From positions 1 through 42,057 of the forward strand of contig JAABRR010000035.1 in the NCBI GenBank assembly GCA_011390785.1: a stretch of DNA of 42,057 bases, in the 5' to 3' direction. The number at the start of each line of letters is the position of its first letter. Position 1 is the first letter of the stretch. This DNA is from Sphingobacteriia bacterium (GTDB lineage Bacteria; Bacteroidota; Bacteroidia; Bacteroidales; UBA7960). Shown here in pieces: positions 34,108-42,057 of the stretch. Below the pieces are notes generated by a model. It saw nothing but the letters and a program-made list of their open reading frames with translations, was not told where the DNA came from and searched no databases. The position numbers and the translations under genes were made by a program.

Positions 34108-34656
34108 TTAATCTTTGGTTACAAATTCTTCAATTTTTTTTGCCGCGTGATGATAAGATGCCTTTAATGCACCAACAGAAGTTTGCAGAACTTCAGACAT
34201 TTCTTCGTATTTCATTTCATCGTAATATCGCAAATTAAATACAACTCTTTGCTTTTCGGGTAACTTTAAAATAGCTCTTTGCAATTTCTTTTGGATTTCA
34301 TTCCCCTGAAACCATGAGTCTGAATCAATTTTATTGAGCATATTATTTTCAACATCTTGCCAGGGAATAAAAAAGCGCCGTTTTTTGCGTTGCAGGAAGC
34401 TTAATGCTTCGTTGGTTGCAATCCGGTAAAGCCATGTGTAAATCCCTGAATCTGCCCTGAAATTCTCAAGTCCCTTCCATGCTTTGATAAATACTTCCTG
34501 AACAATATCATTGGCGTCTTCATGGTCCAACACAAGACGTCTTATATGCCAATAGATCTTTTCCTGGTATTTGCGCACAAGTAGTCCGAAGGCATAATTT
34601 GGATTATTGCCATGATGAAAGAGTTCCAGAAGTTTATCATCGGAATAATGATCCAT
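34108..34656 (-). CDS. ECF-type RNA polymerase sigma factor
   Basis: This is a 182-residue sigma-70 family factor with only regions 2 and 4. Region 2 (~20-95): LVRKYQEKIYWHIRRLVLD, then DANDIVQEVFIKAWKGLENF and IYTWLYRIATNEALSFL, the core-binding and -10-binding helices. Region 4 (~125-180): LPEKQRVVFNLRYYDEMKYE and SVGALKASYHHAAKKIEEF, a helix-turn-helix. It directs RNA polymerase to a stress or envelope regulon. The downstream membrane protein and periplasmic sensor on the same strand make a complete signalling trio. The 294 bases upstream (34657-34950) show no gene and no clear promoter. Confidence 0.95.
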   Translation of the reverse strand: MDHYSDDKLLELFHHGNNPNYAFGLLVRKYQEKIYWHIRRLVLDHEDANDIVQEVFIKAWKGLENFRADSGIYTWLYRIATNEALSFLQRKKRRFFIPWQDVENNMLNKIDSDSWFQGNEIQKKLQRAILKLPEKQRVVFNLRYYDEMKYEEMSEVLQTSVGALKASYHHAAKKIEEFVTKD

Positions 34657-34950
34657 ATAACCATCAATAAAATTTGATCACAGGAAAGAAAGAATAATCT
34701 TCAACCATGCAACATAGACTCATCTTAATCTTAAAAGTTTAATGATCCTCTGAAAAAAGATTGATGATATTATTTAATAAGTCCTGCTGAAAACCAACGA
34801 CATGTAAATGCATAGTTTTTCGAATAATTAATTAATAATCCTTGCTCCCAACGTTTAGAATATTAACATAGTAAATTAACAACCAGCTGATTGAGTGTTT
34901 TTCAGCGGGCCCTTAATAAAGAAATTAAATAATTACTACAGGGGTGAAAG

Positions 34951-36336
34951 CTAGAACATTAAATTGACCATAGTAGATATGCCGGATTCTATCCGGAATG
35001 ACCTATCGATAGAAAAAATAGTTTGACTGGCTGCCTTTGGCCTGTATATAACCCTGTAATTGCCAGGCTGCAGATAGATCGTTTCACTTTGTGTATTATC
35101 TCTGAGCACATGAATAACATGTAACTCATTTCCCTCCTCATGTAATACTTTGGCATAACCTTGTGCGGGTAATCTGATAACAGCAATTCCTGGCTGTGGA
35201 ACTTCTACTGTTGTATTATGGCTTTGCGATATTTCTACGTTAGAAACATGAATACGAGGCAATGATAATATTTCCAGATCATAATTTCCTACAAGATATT
35301 TTTCAGTATTACCAAATGTTTGTGTTGTAAGGGTCTCCATTTCGCCGGCTTTTCTTACAATAGCCCTGTAAGCAACCTGTGTAGCACCGCCTACCAGCAT
35401 GGTAAGGCTTCCCTGTGGCGCATCTACCGGGATAATATTATGTTTTCCGGCATTAACTTTCACTTCTTCCAGAATTACAGGTGGAACAGTATGAACTTTA
35501 ATATCATAAACCATTAAAGGATCAAGATAATAAATAGTATCAGGAGTGCCCCGATGATTTAAAGTATGAACAAAATTATCAGCAATTTTACCACTTTTAT
35601 GATCATAAAGGGTAACAGGAACATTTGTTTCTGAAGGAACTCCGTAAACATCAAGCAGATTTATCTGAGCAGTGGTATTATCTAAGGCTTGTGAAATTAC
35701 TATGTTAAGGCTTTGTCTGAACTCTACTTCGCTGGTGGCATCAAAATACTGGCCTACACATTCAAAATCTGCCCTAAAATCCCTGCCAATTCCAATAATA
35801 AATGGTTTTAGGGCAATTCCCTGTTTTTGCAGCTCGCGAGACACAGCGCAGGGATCTCCACCACATTCTTCAATTCCATCAGTAATTAATACAATTATAT
35901 TACGGCAATTATCACAAGGAGGAAAATCGTTTTGTGATCTTTCCAAAGACATGGCAATAGGCGTTGTACCCCGTGGTGTTATACTTTTTAAACGTTGCTT
36001 AATCTGGAAGATATTGTTCTCGGAAAAAGGAATTTCCAGCTTGGAATCATTACAATCCTGGGGTGGAAATCTTTTCTGATGCCCGTATACCCTGAGTGCT
36101 AACTGAGTATTTTCGGTATTCTTAAGGCTATCAAGAAGTTCGATAAGCAGATTTCGTGCAATATTAATACGCATATCGCTTTGCCAGCGGGCAAACATGC
36201 TCTGTGATGCATCAAAAATAAATAATATACGGGTTGTAGGAGGCTCCTGTTCGTTTGTTTGCCTGCCCTGCCCTAATGAAAAATTACTGCTTAGAATCAG
36301 TAACCCTAATATAATTGTAAGTTTTGCTATTTTCAA
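34951..36336 (-). CDS. Exported VWA-domain protein
   Basis: This is a 461-residue exported protein: signal peptide (~1-22, ending SLGQG), then a von Willebrand A domain (~35-220). The MIDAS metal site is intact: FIFDASQSMF (DxSxS), Thr in TPRGTTPIAMSL, and Asp in LITDGIEECGGD. The next ~235 residues are beta-rich and repeat-like, with Ig/PEGA-like strands such as YLVGNYDLEILSLPRIHVSN and IYLQPGNYRVIYRPK. Cysteines cluster inside the VWA domain (PPCDNC, CGGDPC), suggesting disulfides. It has no membrane anchor or T9SS domain that I can see, so it is probably periplasmic. It may bind protein partners or a cation. The downstream sigma gene is 294 bases away and probably independent. Confidence 0.82.
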   Translation of the reverse strand: MKIAKLTIILGLLILSSNFSLGQGRQTNEQEPPTTRILFIFDASQSMFARWQSDMRINIARNLLIELLDSLKNTENTQLALRVYGHQKRFPPQDCNDSKLEIPFSENNIFQIKQRLKSITPRGTTPIAMSLERSQNDFPPCDNCRNIIVLITDGIEECGGDPCAVSRELQKQGIALKPFIIGIGRDFRADFECVGQYFDATSEVEFRQSLNIVISQALDNTTAQINLLDVYGVPSETNVPVTLYDHKSGKIADNFVHTLNHRGTPDTIYYLDPLMVYDIKVHTVPPVILEEVKVNAGKHNIIPVDAPQGSLTMLVGGATQVAYRAIVRKAGEMETLTTQTFGNTEKYLVGNYDLEILSLPRIHVSNVEISQSHNTTVEVPQPGIAVIRLPAQGYAKVLHEEGNELHVIHVLRDNTQSETIYLQPGNYRVIYRPKAASQTIFSIDRSFRIESGISTMVNLMF

Positions 36337-36744
36337 TACCTATACCTTTTCAATACTTATGCATTTAATAATTTGGCTAAACTAAAACGTTAATTTATGA
36401 TTTTTACTTTAATTAGCTTACTTACTTTACGAAAAAACAAAATATTTGTTGCTATAATCAGGGCATCCATAAATATTTTGAGTAAAAAGCCATACCTGAA
36501 AAAGGAAACAATTTCTCAATTATCTCACTAAATAAAAGACCAGTTGGCAAAGTTAAACTATTACCTACAAAAATATATCCGCAATCCTACTGAAAAAGAG
36601 TGTTAAAACACCTGAATTTAGTATGTTTAAATTAAGGTTTAGATAACTTTAATAAAAAATGATCAGAAAGAACTAAAAATATACTTTACTTAACCTTTAT
36701 ATAATTTTTTCTACCCATTTTTTATTTTTTATGACATTTTTTAG
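36337..36744. other. AT-rich intergenic stretch without a gene
   Basis: About 400 bases between the VWA gene and the glutamine synthetase promoter are very AT-rich. They carry no open frame of note, tRNA or strong hairpin. The two flanking genes are divergent, so both leaders and possible regulator sites for nitrogen control must lie here, but none can be named. Confidence 0.5.
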
Positions 36745-36773
36745 TTTGCACCCTTAATTTTTTACTACTTTTG
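36745..36773 (+). promoter_or_regulatory. Promoter of glutamine synthetase III gene
   Basis: TTTG at 36745-36748 and TACTTTTG at 36766-36773, with a 17-base spacer, fit the Bacteroidota TTTG/TAnnTTTG promoter; the spacing is slightly short. Transcription should start near 36780, giving a leader of about 20 bases before the ATG at 36800. Confidence 0.65.
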
Positions 36774-36799
36774 CCGTCAAACTTAAACTTTTTCAAATT

Positions 36800-38989
36800 A
36801 TGAGCAACAGAAGATTTACAGCATTAAAAGAGGCGTTAAGCCATGAGCCGGTTATTGTTCCGGATATGTCTACAAAAGTATCCGAATATTTTGGAAAGAG
36901 CGTCTTTGATGATCGCGCTATGCGGGAATATCTTCCCGAAGATGTTTATAAAAGCATCACCGAAAACATTGAAAAATCAGAAAAAATAGAAAAGAAAATT
37001 GCTGATCAGGTTGCGTCTGCAATGCGTGCGTGGGCCTTAAGTAAGGGAGCAACTCACTATACCCACTGGTTTCAACCCCTTACAGGTGCTACTGCAGAAA
37101 AACATGATGCATTTTTTAATCCTGCATCTGACAACAGAAGTATTGAGCAGTTTGATGGTGGTAAGCTTGTACAACAAGAGCCCGATGCCAGTAGTTTCCC
37201 CAGTGGTGGATTAAGAAATACTTTCGAAGCCCGCGGATACTCTGCCTGGGACCCATCCTCACCCGCCTTTATTATGGATGGAACTCTTTGTATCCCCACT
37301 ATCTTTGTTGCCTATACCGGTGAAGCGCTGGACTTCAAAACTCCTTTGTTAAAATCTACAGCCGCTATTGATAATGAAGCAACTCAGGTTTGCCAATTAT
37401 TTGACCGCAGCGTAACAAGAGTTTATTCAACCCTGGGATGGGAACAGGAATATTTTCTTGTAGATGAAGCTCTTTTCCACGCAAGGCCCGACCTTGTAAT
37501 GACCGGAAGAACTCTAACCGGCCACGCTCCTGCCAAAGGTCAACAATTAGAAGATCATTATTTTGGCGCAATAGCTCCCAGAGTCAAAGCCTTTATGAAA
37601 GAATTTGAATATGAAGCATGGTTACTGGGTATACCTGCTAAAACACGGCATAATGAAGTAGCCCCCAATCAATTTGAACTTGCTCCGGTTTTTGAAGAAG
37701 CCAATTTAGCAATAGACCACAACCAGCTTGTAATGGTAATTATGGATAAGGTTGCCAGAAGACATAAATTCAGAATATTATTCCATGAAAAGCCATTTGC
37801 CGGTATCAACGGAAGCGGAAAACACAATAACTGGTCATTGTCTACCAATACAGGTAAAAACCTGCTTAGTCCGGGCCATACACCCAAAACGAACCTACTC
37901 TTTCTGACATTTTTTGTCAACTTCATTAAAGCAGTGCATGAAAATGCTGATCTTTTGAGAGCCGCTATTGCTTCTGCCGGAAATGATCACCGTTTAGGTG
38001 CCAACGAAGCCCCTCCTGCTATAATTTCTATCTTTATCGGTTCACAGCTAACAAAAGTATTGAGCGATATTGAAAAGAAAGTTAAGGAAGGTAAAATGAC
38101 CCCGGAAGAAAAAACTGAATTGAAACTCAATATTGGAAAAATTCCTCAAATCATTTTAGATAATACCGATCGTAATCGTACCTCTCCGGTAGCCTTTACA
38201 GGTAACAAATTTGAAGTGAGAGCTGTAGGCTCATCTGCCAATTGTGCTCCAACCATGATTGTTTTGAACACCATGCTTGCCAGTCAACTCAGAACTTTCA
38301 GGAACACTCTTGAAAAAGCTACCAGCAAAGGCGAAGATAAGGATGAAGCAATCTTTAAAATCCTGAGGAAATACATTACCGAATCATGGCCAATTCTTTT
38401 TGAAGGAAACGGATACAGTGAAGAGTGGGTAAAAGAAGCTGAAAAAAGAGGTCTTTCTAACCTGATGAATACTCCCGATGCATTGATTTCTTATGTTTCA
38501 GAAAAAACCAAAAAACTTTTTGAAGAAAACAATGTACTTACCGAAAAAGAACTCGAAGCTCGGTGGGAAATCAGACATGAGAATTATGCCAAAGTAATAC
38601 AGATTGAATCCAGGGTACTTGCAGATTTGGCTGGAAACCACATTATCCCTACTGCTATTAAATACCAGAATGTTTTGGTTGCTAATGTAAAAGGATTAAA
38701 GGAGATCCTTCCAAAAGATCAGTTTGAAACCCAGGCAGAATTACAAATCTACATAATCAGCAAAATTTCTGAGCACATTTCGTCCATTCGTAAGGATGTA
38801 CAGGAGATGATTGACAAAAGAAAAGAAGCCAATACTATTGAAGAAGCCAGTAAGAAGGCAATCTTCTATTGCAATGAAGTAAAACCATTTCTTGAAAGTA
38901 TCAGGTACCATGTTGATAAACTCGAAATACTCGTTGATGACGAAATGTGGTCACTGCCCAAATACAGAGAAATGCTGTTTGTTAAATAA
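36800..38989 (+). CDS. glnN: Glutamine synthetase type III
   Basis: This is a 729-residue enzyme that makes glutamine from glutamate, ammonia and ATP; type III (GSIII) is the long form common in Bacteroidota. It is a cytosolic homo-oligomer. Landmarks: the GSIII-type N-terminus, AWDPSSPAFI near 150, GWEQEYFLVD near 212, KTRHNEVAPNQFELAPV near 278-298, EKPFAGINGSGKHNNWS near 330 (ATP- and glutamate-binding) and RTSPVAFTGNKFEVRAVGSS near 457. Both metal- and substrate-binding blocks are complete. It is monocistronic, with its own promoter (36745-36773) and a strong terminator (39130-39159). Confidence 0.97.
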   Translation: MSNRRFTALKEALSHEPVIVPDMSTKVSEYFGKSVFDDRAMREYLPEDVYKSITENIEKSEKIEKKIADQVASAMRAWALSKGATHYTHWFQPLTGATAEKHDAFFNPASDNRSIEQFDGGKLVQQEPDASSFPSGGLRNTFEARGYSAWDPSSPAFIMDGTLCIPTIFVAYTGEALDFKTPLLKSTAAIDNEATQVCQLFDRSVTRVYSTLGWEQEYFLVDEALFHARPDLVMTGRTLTGHAPAKGQQLEDHYFGAIAPRVKAFMKEFEYEAWLLGIPAKTRHNEVAPNQFELAPVFEEANLAIDHNQLVMVIMDKVARRHKFRILFHEKPFAGINGSGKHNNWSLSTNTGKNLLSPGHTPKTNLLFLTFFVNFIKAVHENADLLRAAIASAGNDHRLGANEAPPAIISIFIGSQLTKVLSDIEKKVKEGKMTPEEKTELKLNIGKIPQIILDNTDRNRTSPVAFTGNKFEVRAVGSSANCAPTMIVLNTMLASQLRTFRNTLEKATSKGEDKDEAIFKILRKYITESWPILFEGNGYSEEWVKEAEKRGLSNLMNTPDALISYVSEKTKKLFEENNVLTEKELEARWEIRHENYAKVIQIESRVLADLAGNHIIPTAIKYQNVLVANVKGLKEILPKDQFETQAELQIYIISKISEHISSIRKDVQEMIDKRKEANTIEEASKKAIFYCNEVKPFLESIRYHVDKLEILVDDEMWSLPKYREMLFVK

Positions 38990-39129
38990 ATATTTCTGCT
39001 GTTGATGAAAAGTTGAAATTGCTTAATTTATAAATCAGCAAGTTAAAAACTGATACAGATAGAAAACTTTGATATTTTATCAGGATTGCAATATCCTGAA
39101 GTTTTGGTTGATAGGTTGATTAATTTGAA

Positions 39130-39159
39130 AAAAGGGTTGAATTTACATTCAACCCTTTT
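39130..39159. terminator. Bidirectional intrinsic terminator shared by glnN and the DUF3078 gene
   Basis: AAAAGGGTTGAAT (39130-39142) pairs perfectly with ATTCAACCCTTTT (39147-39159), a 13-bp stem with loop TTAC. A and T runs lie on the outer edges of both arms. It lies between the convergent stops at 38989 and 39184, so it can end both transcripts. Confidence 0.88.
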
Positions 39160-39183
39160 ATTTATGTTTATAAATCACTTAAA

Positions 39184-40095
39184 TTAAAAGTTATAAACCA
39201 GGCCAATCCCTAAAAGTTGTTTAAACTGAACCGTTGGTCTAGAGTATAGAGTAACTTCTTCGCCATTTACCATTCCCGTTTTCGGTATTTTGATATCATG
39301 GTCATAAAGTAAATGAAATCCAACACTTGCCGTAATGAATTTATTAATGGGCATATTAATACCTGTTAACCAGTCTACATCTGTATTTTTTCTGTTCGAT
39401 GCATCAGAATCGGTATAATTATTAAACAATATAATTCGTGAATTTATATTCACATTTGTAATTACTTCCTTTTCAAATTCAATACGCATTAAAGCACCGA
39501 ATTCAGGATTTACAGATTCTCCCGGGTCAACACCAAATGCACCGGTTTCAGATAAAGTTTCATCCAAAACAAAAGTAAACTTACCTGTGGCGGGTGAAAA
39601 GAAAATAGAAAGGTAATCGATTGGTTTATAGTCAAAACCCAACGAAACAGTTAAATAGCCAGGAGCCAAAAATCTGGAAACATACATTTCATCGCCAGGA
39701 GCTTTAAAACCCTTATCAAACTGAGAAAGAAAGTTTACCACCGATGAAAAGTTAATCTTAGGGGAAAGCTCATAACCCAATTTGGAAAACATATCAATTT
39801 TATCAGTATTTTTCCTTATAGGGTCATCTTCTGTTTTAACTATACCGTAAGATAAATCAATATAATTCTCCCACTTTAATTTATTCTTCGTATAATTGGC
39901 TGTAACCCGCGCATTAGAGGTAGATGCAAAAGAGCTTTCACCACCTGCTGCCCAGTTTGTAAAACTCACCTGATTAAGATTTTGCTGGAAAAAGCCGGAA
40001 AATTTCCAGGGCTTTTCAACTTCTGTAGTATCCTGGGCTGAAACATGGGATACCAATAGTACTAAGGCAAAAAGCCATAAAACTGATTTTTTCAT
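39184..40095 (-). CDS. DUF3078 outer-membrane beta-barrel-like protein
   Basis: This is a 303-residue exported protein: signal peptide ~1-20 (ending HVSAQD), then KPWKFSGFFQQNLNQVSFTNWAAGGESSF, given as two parts: KPWKFSGFFQQNLNQ and VSFTNWAAGGESSF. The QVSFTNWAAGG box is the hallmark of DUF3078. The rest alternates aromatic and polar residues in barrel-like strands (YLTVSLGFDYKPIDYLSIFF) and ends QLLGIGLVYNF, with the terminal Phe typical of outer-membrane barrels. DUF3078 is common in Bacteroidota and its function is not established. It is a stand-alone gene convergent with glnN. No unambiguous promoter is seen in the 251 bases upstream (40096-40346). Confidence 0.9.
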   Translation of the reverse strand: MKKSVLWLFALVLLVSHVSAQDTTEVEKPWKFSGFFQQNLNQVSFTNWAAGGESSFASTSNARVTANYTKNKLKWENYIDLSYGIVKTEDDPIRKNTDKIDMFSKLGYELSPKINFSSVVNFLSQFDKGFKAPGDEMYVSRFLAPGYLTVSLGFDYKPIDYLSIFFSPATGKFTFVLDETLSETGAFGVDPGESVNPEFGALMRIEFEKEVITNVNINSRIILFNNYTDSDASNRKNTDVDWLTGINMPINKFITASVGFHLLYDHDIKIPKTGMVNGEEVTLYSRPTVQFKQLLGIGLVYNF

Positions 40096-40346
40096 AAAAA
40101 GAAATTAATAGATTAAAGTAAAAAATTGATTATCATTAGAATTTAAGTAAGAATCTTGAAAAGTTATTTTAAAAGAATGAATCATATATACGCCTGCTGC
40201 ATAAGCTAATTCAAACAGTTTAAACAAAGATGAAACTTATAATGTTTTATTATCAAAAATTTTCTGCAAATATATTGCTTAATTAAAAAACTGAAAAGGA
40301 AATTTAATATTAAACCTGATTTAGAAAACCATTAAACAATTATATT

Positions 40347-41345
40347 ATGAGAGCAATCATAATTTCATCTCCAGATCATCTTTCTATTTATGAATTGTCC
40401 AATCCAGAGCCTGCCCCGGGAGAAGTTAGAGTTAAAATCTTTGCAGCTGCTCTTAATCGAAGGGATCATTGGATAAAAAAAGGGATTTACCGTGATAGTA
40501 AATATCCTGTTGTACCCGGATCAGATGGAGCAGGAATTGTAGACATGCTAGGCGATGGAGTAAGCAAGGATTTACTCAATCAGGAAGTAATTATTAATCC
40601 GGCAATTAATTGGGGGGATAATCCAAACTTTCACTCAGAAAAATTTCAGATTCTCGGTTTACCCGAACAGGGAACCATGGCAGAATATGTATGTGTGCCT
40701 GCAGAAAACATTATTAAAAAGCCTTCATTTTATAGTTTTGAAAAAGCTGCGGCTCTTCCATTGGCAGGGCTAACAGCCTACAGAGCCTTGTTTACAAGAG
40801 GAGGGTTGGAAAGTAACCAAAAAGTGCTGATTACAGGAGCTGGTGGTGGAGTCTCAATGTTTATGATAAAGTATGCTCACGCTATTGGTGCAACTGTTTT
40901 TGTAACGAGCAGTTCAGAGAAAAAAATAAAAAAAGCGCAACAGATCGGAGCTACAGATGGTGTTCTTTACTCATCGAATGATTGGGACAAGCAATTACAG
41001 GAAAAACAGCCTGAAGGTTTTGACCTGATCGTTGATGGAGCTGGTGGAGAAAACTTTGATCTGTTCTTTTCTTTGTTACATACAGGTGGTAAGATAGTTA
41101 TCTATGGTGGTACTGCAGGGAAACTCCCCGAAATAATTCCAGCCAAAATATTCTGGAAACAAATTTCTGTTTTAGGAACCACTATGGGTAGTCCCTTTGA
41201 CTTTGAAAATATGATATCCTTTATTCATAAACATCGTATTGAACCAGAGATAGATAAGATTTTCCCATTGGAAGATGCAGAGCTTTCCTTTAAACATATG
41301 GAAAGTCAGGAACAATTTGGTAAAATTGTTATAAAAATAGGCTAG
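40347..41345 (+). CDS. Zinc-independent medium-chain dehydrogenase/quinone oxidoreductase-like protein
   Basis: This is a 332-residue cytosolic oxidoreductase of the MDR superfamily. An N-terminal GroES-like domain (~25-125) has NRRDHWIKKGIY and PVVPGSDGAGIV. A Rossmann domain (~130-290) has AAALPLAGLTAYRALF, VLITGAGGGVSMF (the NAD(P)-binding glycine loop near 160) and DLIVDGAGGENFD. The usual catalytic-zinc Cys after the first strand is replaced by Asp in NRRDHW, and no four-Cys structural-zinc lobe is present. It is therefore probably a zinc-free NADPH-dependent reductase of quinones or activated alkenes. No operon partner is visible. Terminators or genes do not follow for 380 bases. Confidence 0.88.
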   Translation: MRAIIISSPDHLSIYELSNPEPAPGEVRVKIFAAALNRRDHWIKKGIYRDSKYPVVPGSDGAGIVDMLGDGVSKDLLNQEVIINPAINWGDNPNFHSEKFQILGLPEQGTMAEYVCVPAENIIKKPSFYSFEKAAALPLAGLTAYRALFTRGGLESNQKVLITGAGGGVSMFMIKYAHAIGATVFVTSSSEKKIKKAQQIGATDGVLYSSNDWDKQLQEKQPEGFDLIVDGAGGENFDLFFSLLHTGGKIVIYGGTAGKLPEIIPAKIFWKQISVLGTTMGSPFDFENMISFIHKHRIEPEIDKIFPLEDAELSFKHMESQEQFGKIVIKIG

Positions 41346-41526
41346 GATTTAACATAAAAAAGACAAATTTTCTAAATAATCTTTTCTAAACCGTGTCAAG
41401 AGAAGATTGCTCATTTATATATATAAACCTGTATATCAAGTGTTTATTTATTCGTATTTTGAATTTTTTAAAAATAATTCAATCATTTTATTTGTGGCAA
41501 TTACTTAAAAAAAAATTAGTAATTAA

Positions 41527-41562
41527 ACGGATTGTATAGAGTAAAAAGCTGTATTACATTTG
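41527..41562 (+). promoter_or_regulatory. Promoter upstream of an orphan transcription unit
   Basis: TTG (41532-41534), a 20-base spacer and TACATTTG (41555-41562) match the Bacteroidota promoter form. Transcription would start near 41570. The interval before it (41346-41526) is AT-rich and shows nothing else. The strong terminator at 41938-41973 lies on the same strand about 370 bases on. Confidence 0.5.
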
Positions 41563-41569
41563 ATCTATG

Positions 41570-41973
41570 ATTGTTCTTTAAAGATTTGAGCTTAAAATAT
41601 TTCGACATAAATAAAAAACAGTACAGCAACTTGCCTGATAATAGACAGACATTGCCAATATTTAAACCGAAAGAAGAGACATTGTTAAATCATAGTCGTT
41701 AGTTGAAGATTGTTTATATGGAGGCATGTCAGAGAATTTGATTAAGCTTTCAAGTGTTGTCGGATACATTTTGAAATTAACTTGTCTTTTTCTCTCTGAA
41801 TGGGGAGGTATCAGAGTTTATCTATATTATGGCAAGTTGCTTATTTTAAAAAATAGCTTATTCCAAGCAAATAAAATTGGATATCCATCAGGAAATCCAA
41901 GTTTTTGGTTTTATTGTTTTACAGTGTTAGTGGTGTGAGGGTTGTCTTTGTGAAAAGACAACCCTTTTTTTTT
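41570..41973 (+). other. Possible ~400-nt orphan transcript (small RNA or small-protein mRNA)
   Basis: A matching promoter (41527-41562) and a very strong terminator (41938-41973) bracket about 400 bases. The only open frame is 70 codons (41726-41938). It has a GGAGG one base before its ATG, too close to work normally, and no recognisable family. No signature of RNase P RNA, tmRNA or SRP RNA was seen. It may be a regulatory RNA, a short membrane peptide, or a decayed gene. The call rests only on the two flanking signals. Confidence 0.35.
41938..41973 (+). terminator. Strong intrinsic terminator
   Basis: AGGGTTGTCTTT (41938-41949) pairs perfectly with AAAGACAACCCT (41954-41965), a 12-bp stem closed by a GTGA (GNRA-type) tetraloop and followed by nine T. 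The T run is only on the plus strand, so it ends a plus-strand transcript, not the minus-strand regulator whose stop lies 2 bases away. Confidence 0.9.
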
Positions 41974-41974
41974 A

Positions 41975-42057
41975 CTATACTTCTATAACATTATTCTTTA
42001 AGGCAAAACTGATTAGGGCAGCCGTATTTTTTAATCCGGATTTAGATAACATATTAT
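41975..42057 (-). CDS. 3' end of a LuxR/NarL-type response regulator or transcription factor (partial)
   Basis: Read on the minus strand from the window edge to a TAG at 41975-41977, about 27 codons encode NMLSKSGLKNTAALISFALKNNVIEV, given here in parts: MLSKSGLKNTAALISFA, then LKNNVIEV. This is the last helix of a LuxR-type helix-turn-helix, as in many two-component response regulators. The N-terminal part, which would show whether a receiver domain is present, lies outside the window. Confidence 0.7.
   Translation of the reverse strand, partial: NMLSKSGLKNTAALISFALKNNVIEV

Noticed and set aside
41726-41938. 70-codon plus-strand open frame before the final terminator
   Set aside because: GGAGG lies only one base before the ATG and the protein resembles nothing known; kept only as part of a possible orphan transcript.

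Overview
The window looks like chromosomal DNA of a free-living, glycan-degrading member of the Bacteroidota, possibly a Marinilabiliales-type lineage (the order is a guess). The evidence is a SusC/SusD pair, two proteins with C-terminal type IX secretion (T9SS) sorting domains, DUF4249 and DUF3078 proteins, a type III glutamine synthetase, and promoters of the Bacteroidota form TTTG-N17-20-TAnnTTTG. I saw no rRNA, tRNA, CRISPR array, insertion sequence or prophage.

Region by region. (1) 1-17.4 kb is carbohydrate territory. It holds the tail of an unidentified protein, a GPH-family sugar symporter overlapping a lipoprotein that fuses a DUF1080 domain to a PHP-like domain, and, convergent to these, a minus-strand utilisation locus: SusC, SusD, a small lipoprotein and a 1160-residue T9SS-exported protein with a clan GH-A-like catalytic region. 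Next come a TPR lipoprotein coupled to a membrane-anchored SGNH protein, then a T9SS-exported protein made of two nearly identical ~300-residue CBM9-like modules. LacI-type operator-like sites lie upstream of the last gene. (2) 17.7-22.2 kb holds endonuclease III and, divergently, a four-gene cluster: an SxtJ-like membrane protein, a 49-residue DUF5989/SxtK-like membrane peptide, a NodU/SxtI-type O-carbamoyltransferase and a second SGNH protein paralogous to the one at 14-15 kb. This is the best candidate for an undescribed system, probably an envelope or glycan carbamoylation module. (3) 22.3-29.5 kb holds a surface protein with about twelve 16-residue GFMN-type repeats, a MazE/MazF module with a readable promoter and operator, and an operon of TonB-dependent receptor, DUF4249 lipoprotein and sodium:solute symporter. 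(4) 29.7-42 kb is mostly housekeeping and envelope: an EamA transporter, a class A penicillin-binding protein, an ECF sigma/anti-sigma/periplasmic sensor trio, a VWA protein, glutamine synthetase III, a DUF3078 outer-membrane protein and a medium-chain oxidoreductase. The window ends with a promoter-to-terminator interval without a convincing gene and the 3' end of a LuxR-type regulator.

How the genes fit together. The SusC/SusD locus would bind and import oligosaccharides released by the T9SS enzyme, and the GPH symporter and DUF1080/PHP lipoprotein could process related sugars. The TonB receptor-DUF4249-symporter operon looks like an outer-to-inner membrane import route for one small solute. 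The carbamoyltransferase cluster and the paralogous SGNH pair suggest decoration of an exported or envelope-bound substrate. All functions are inferred from reading the sequence; no database search was run.
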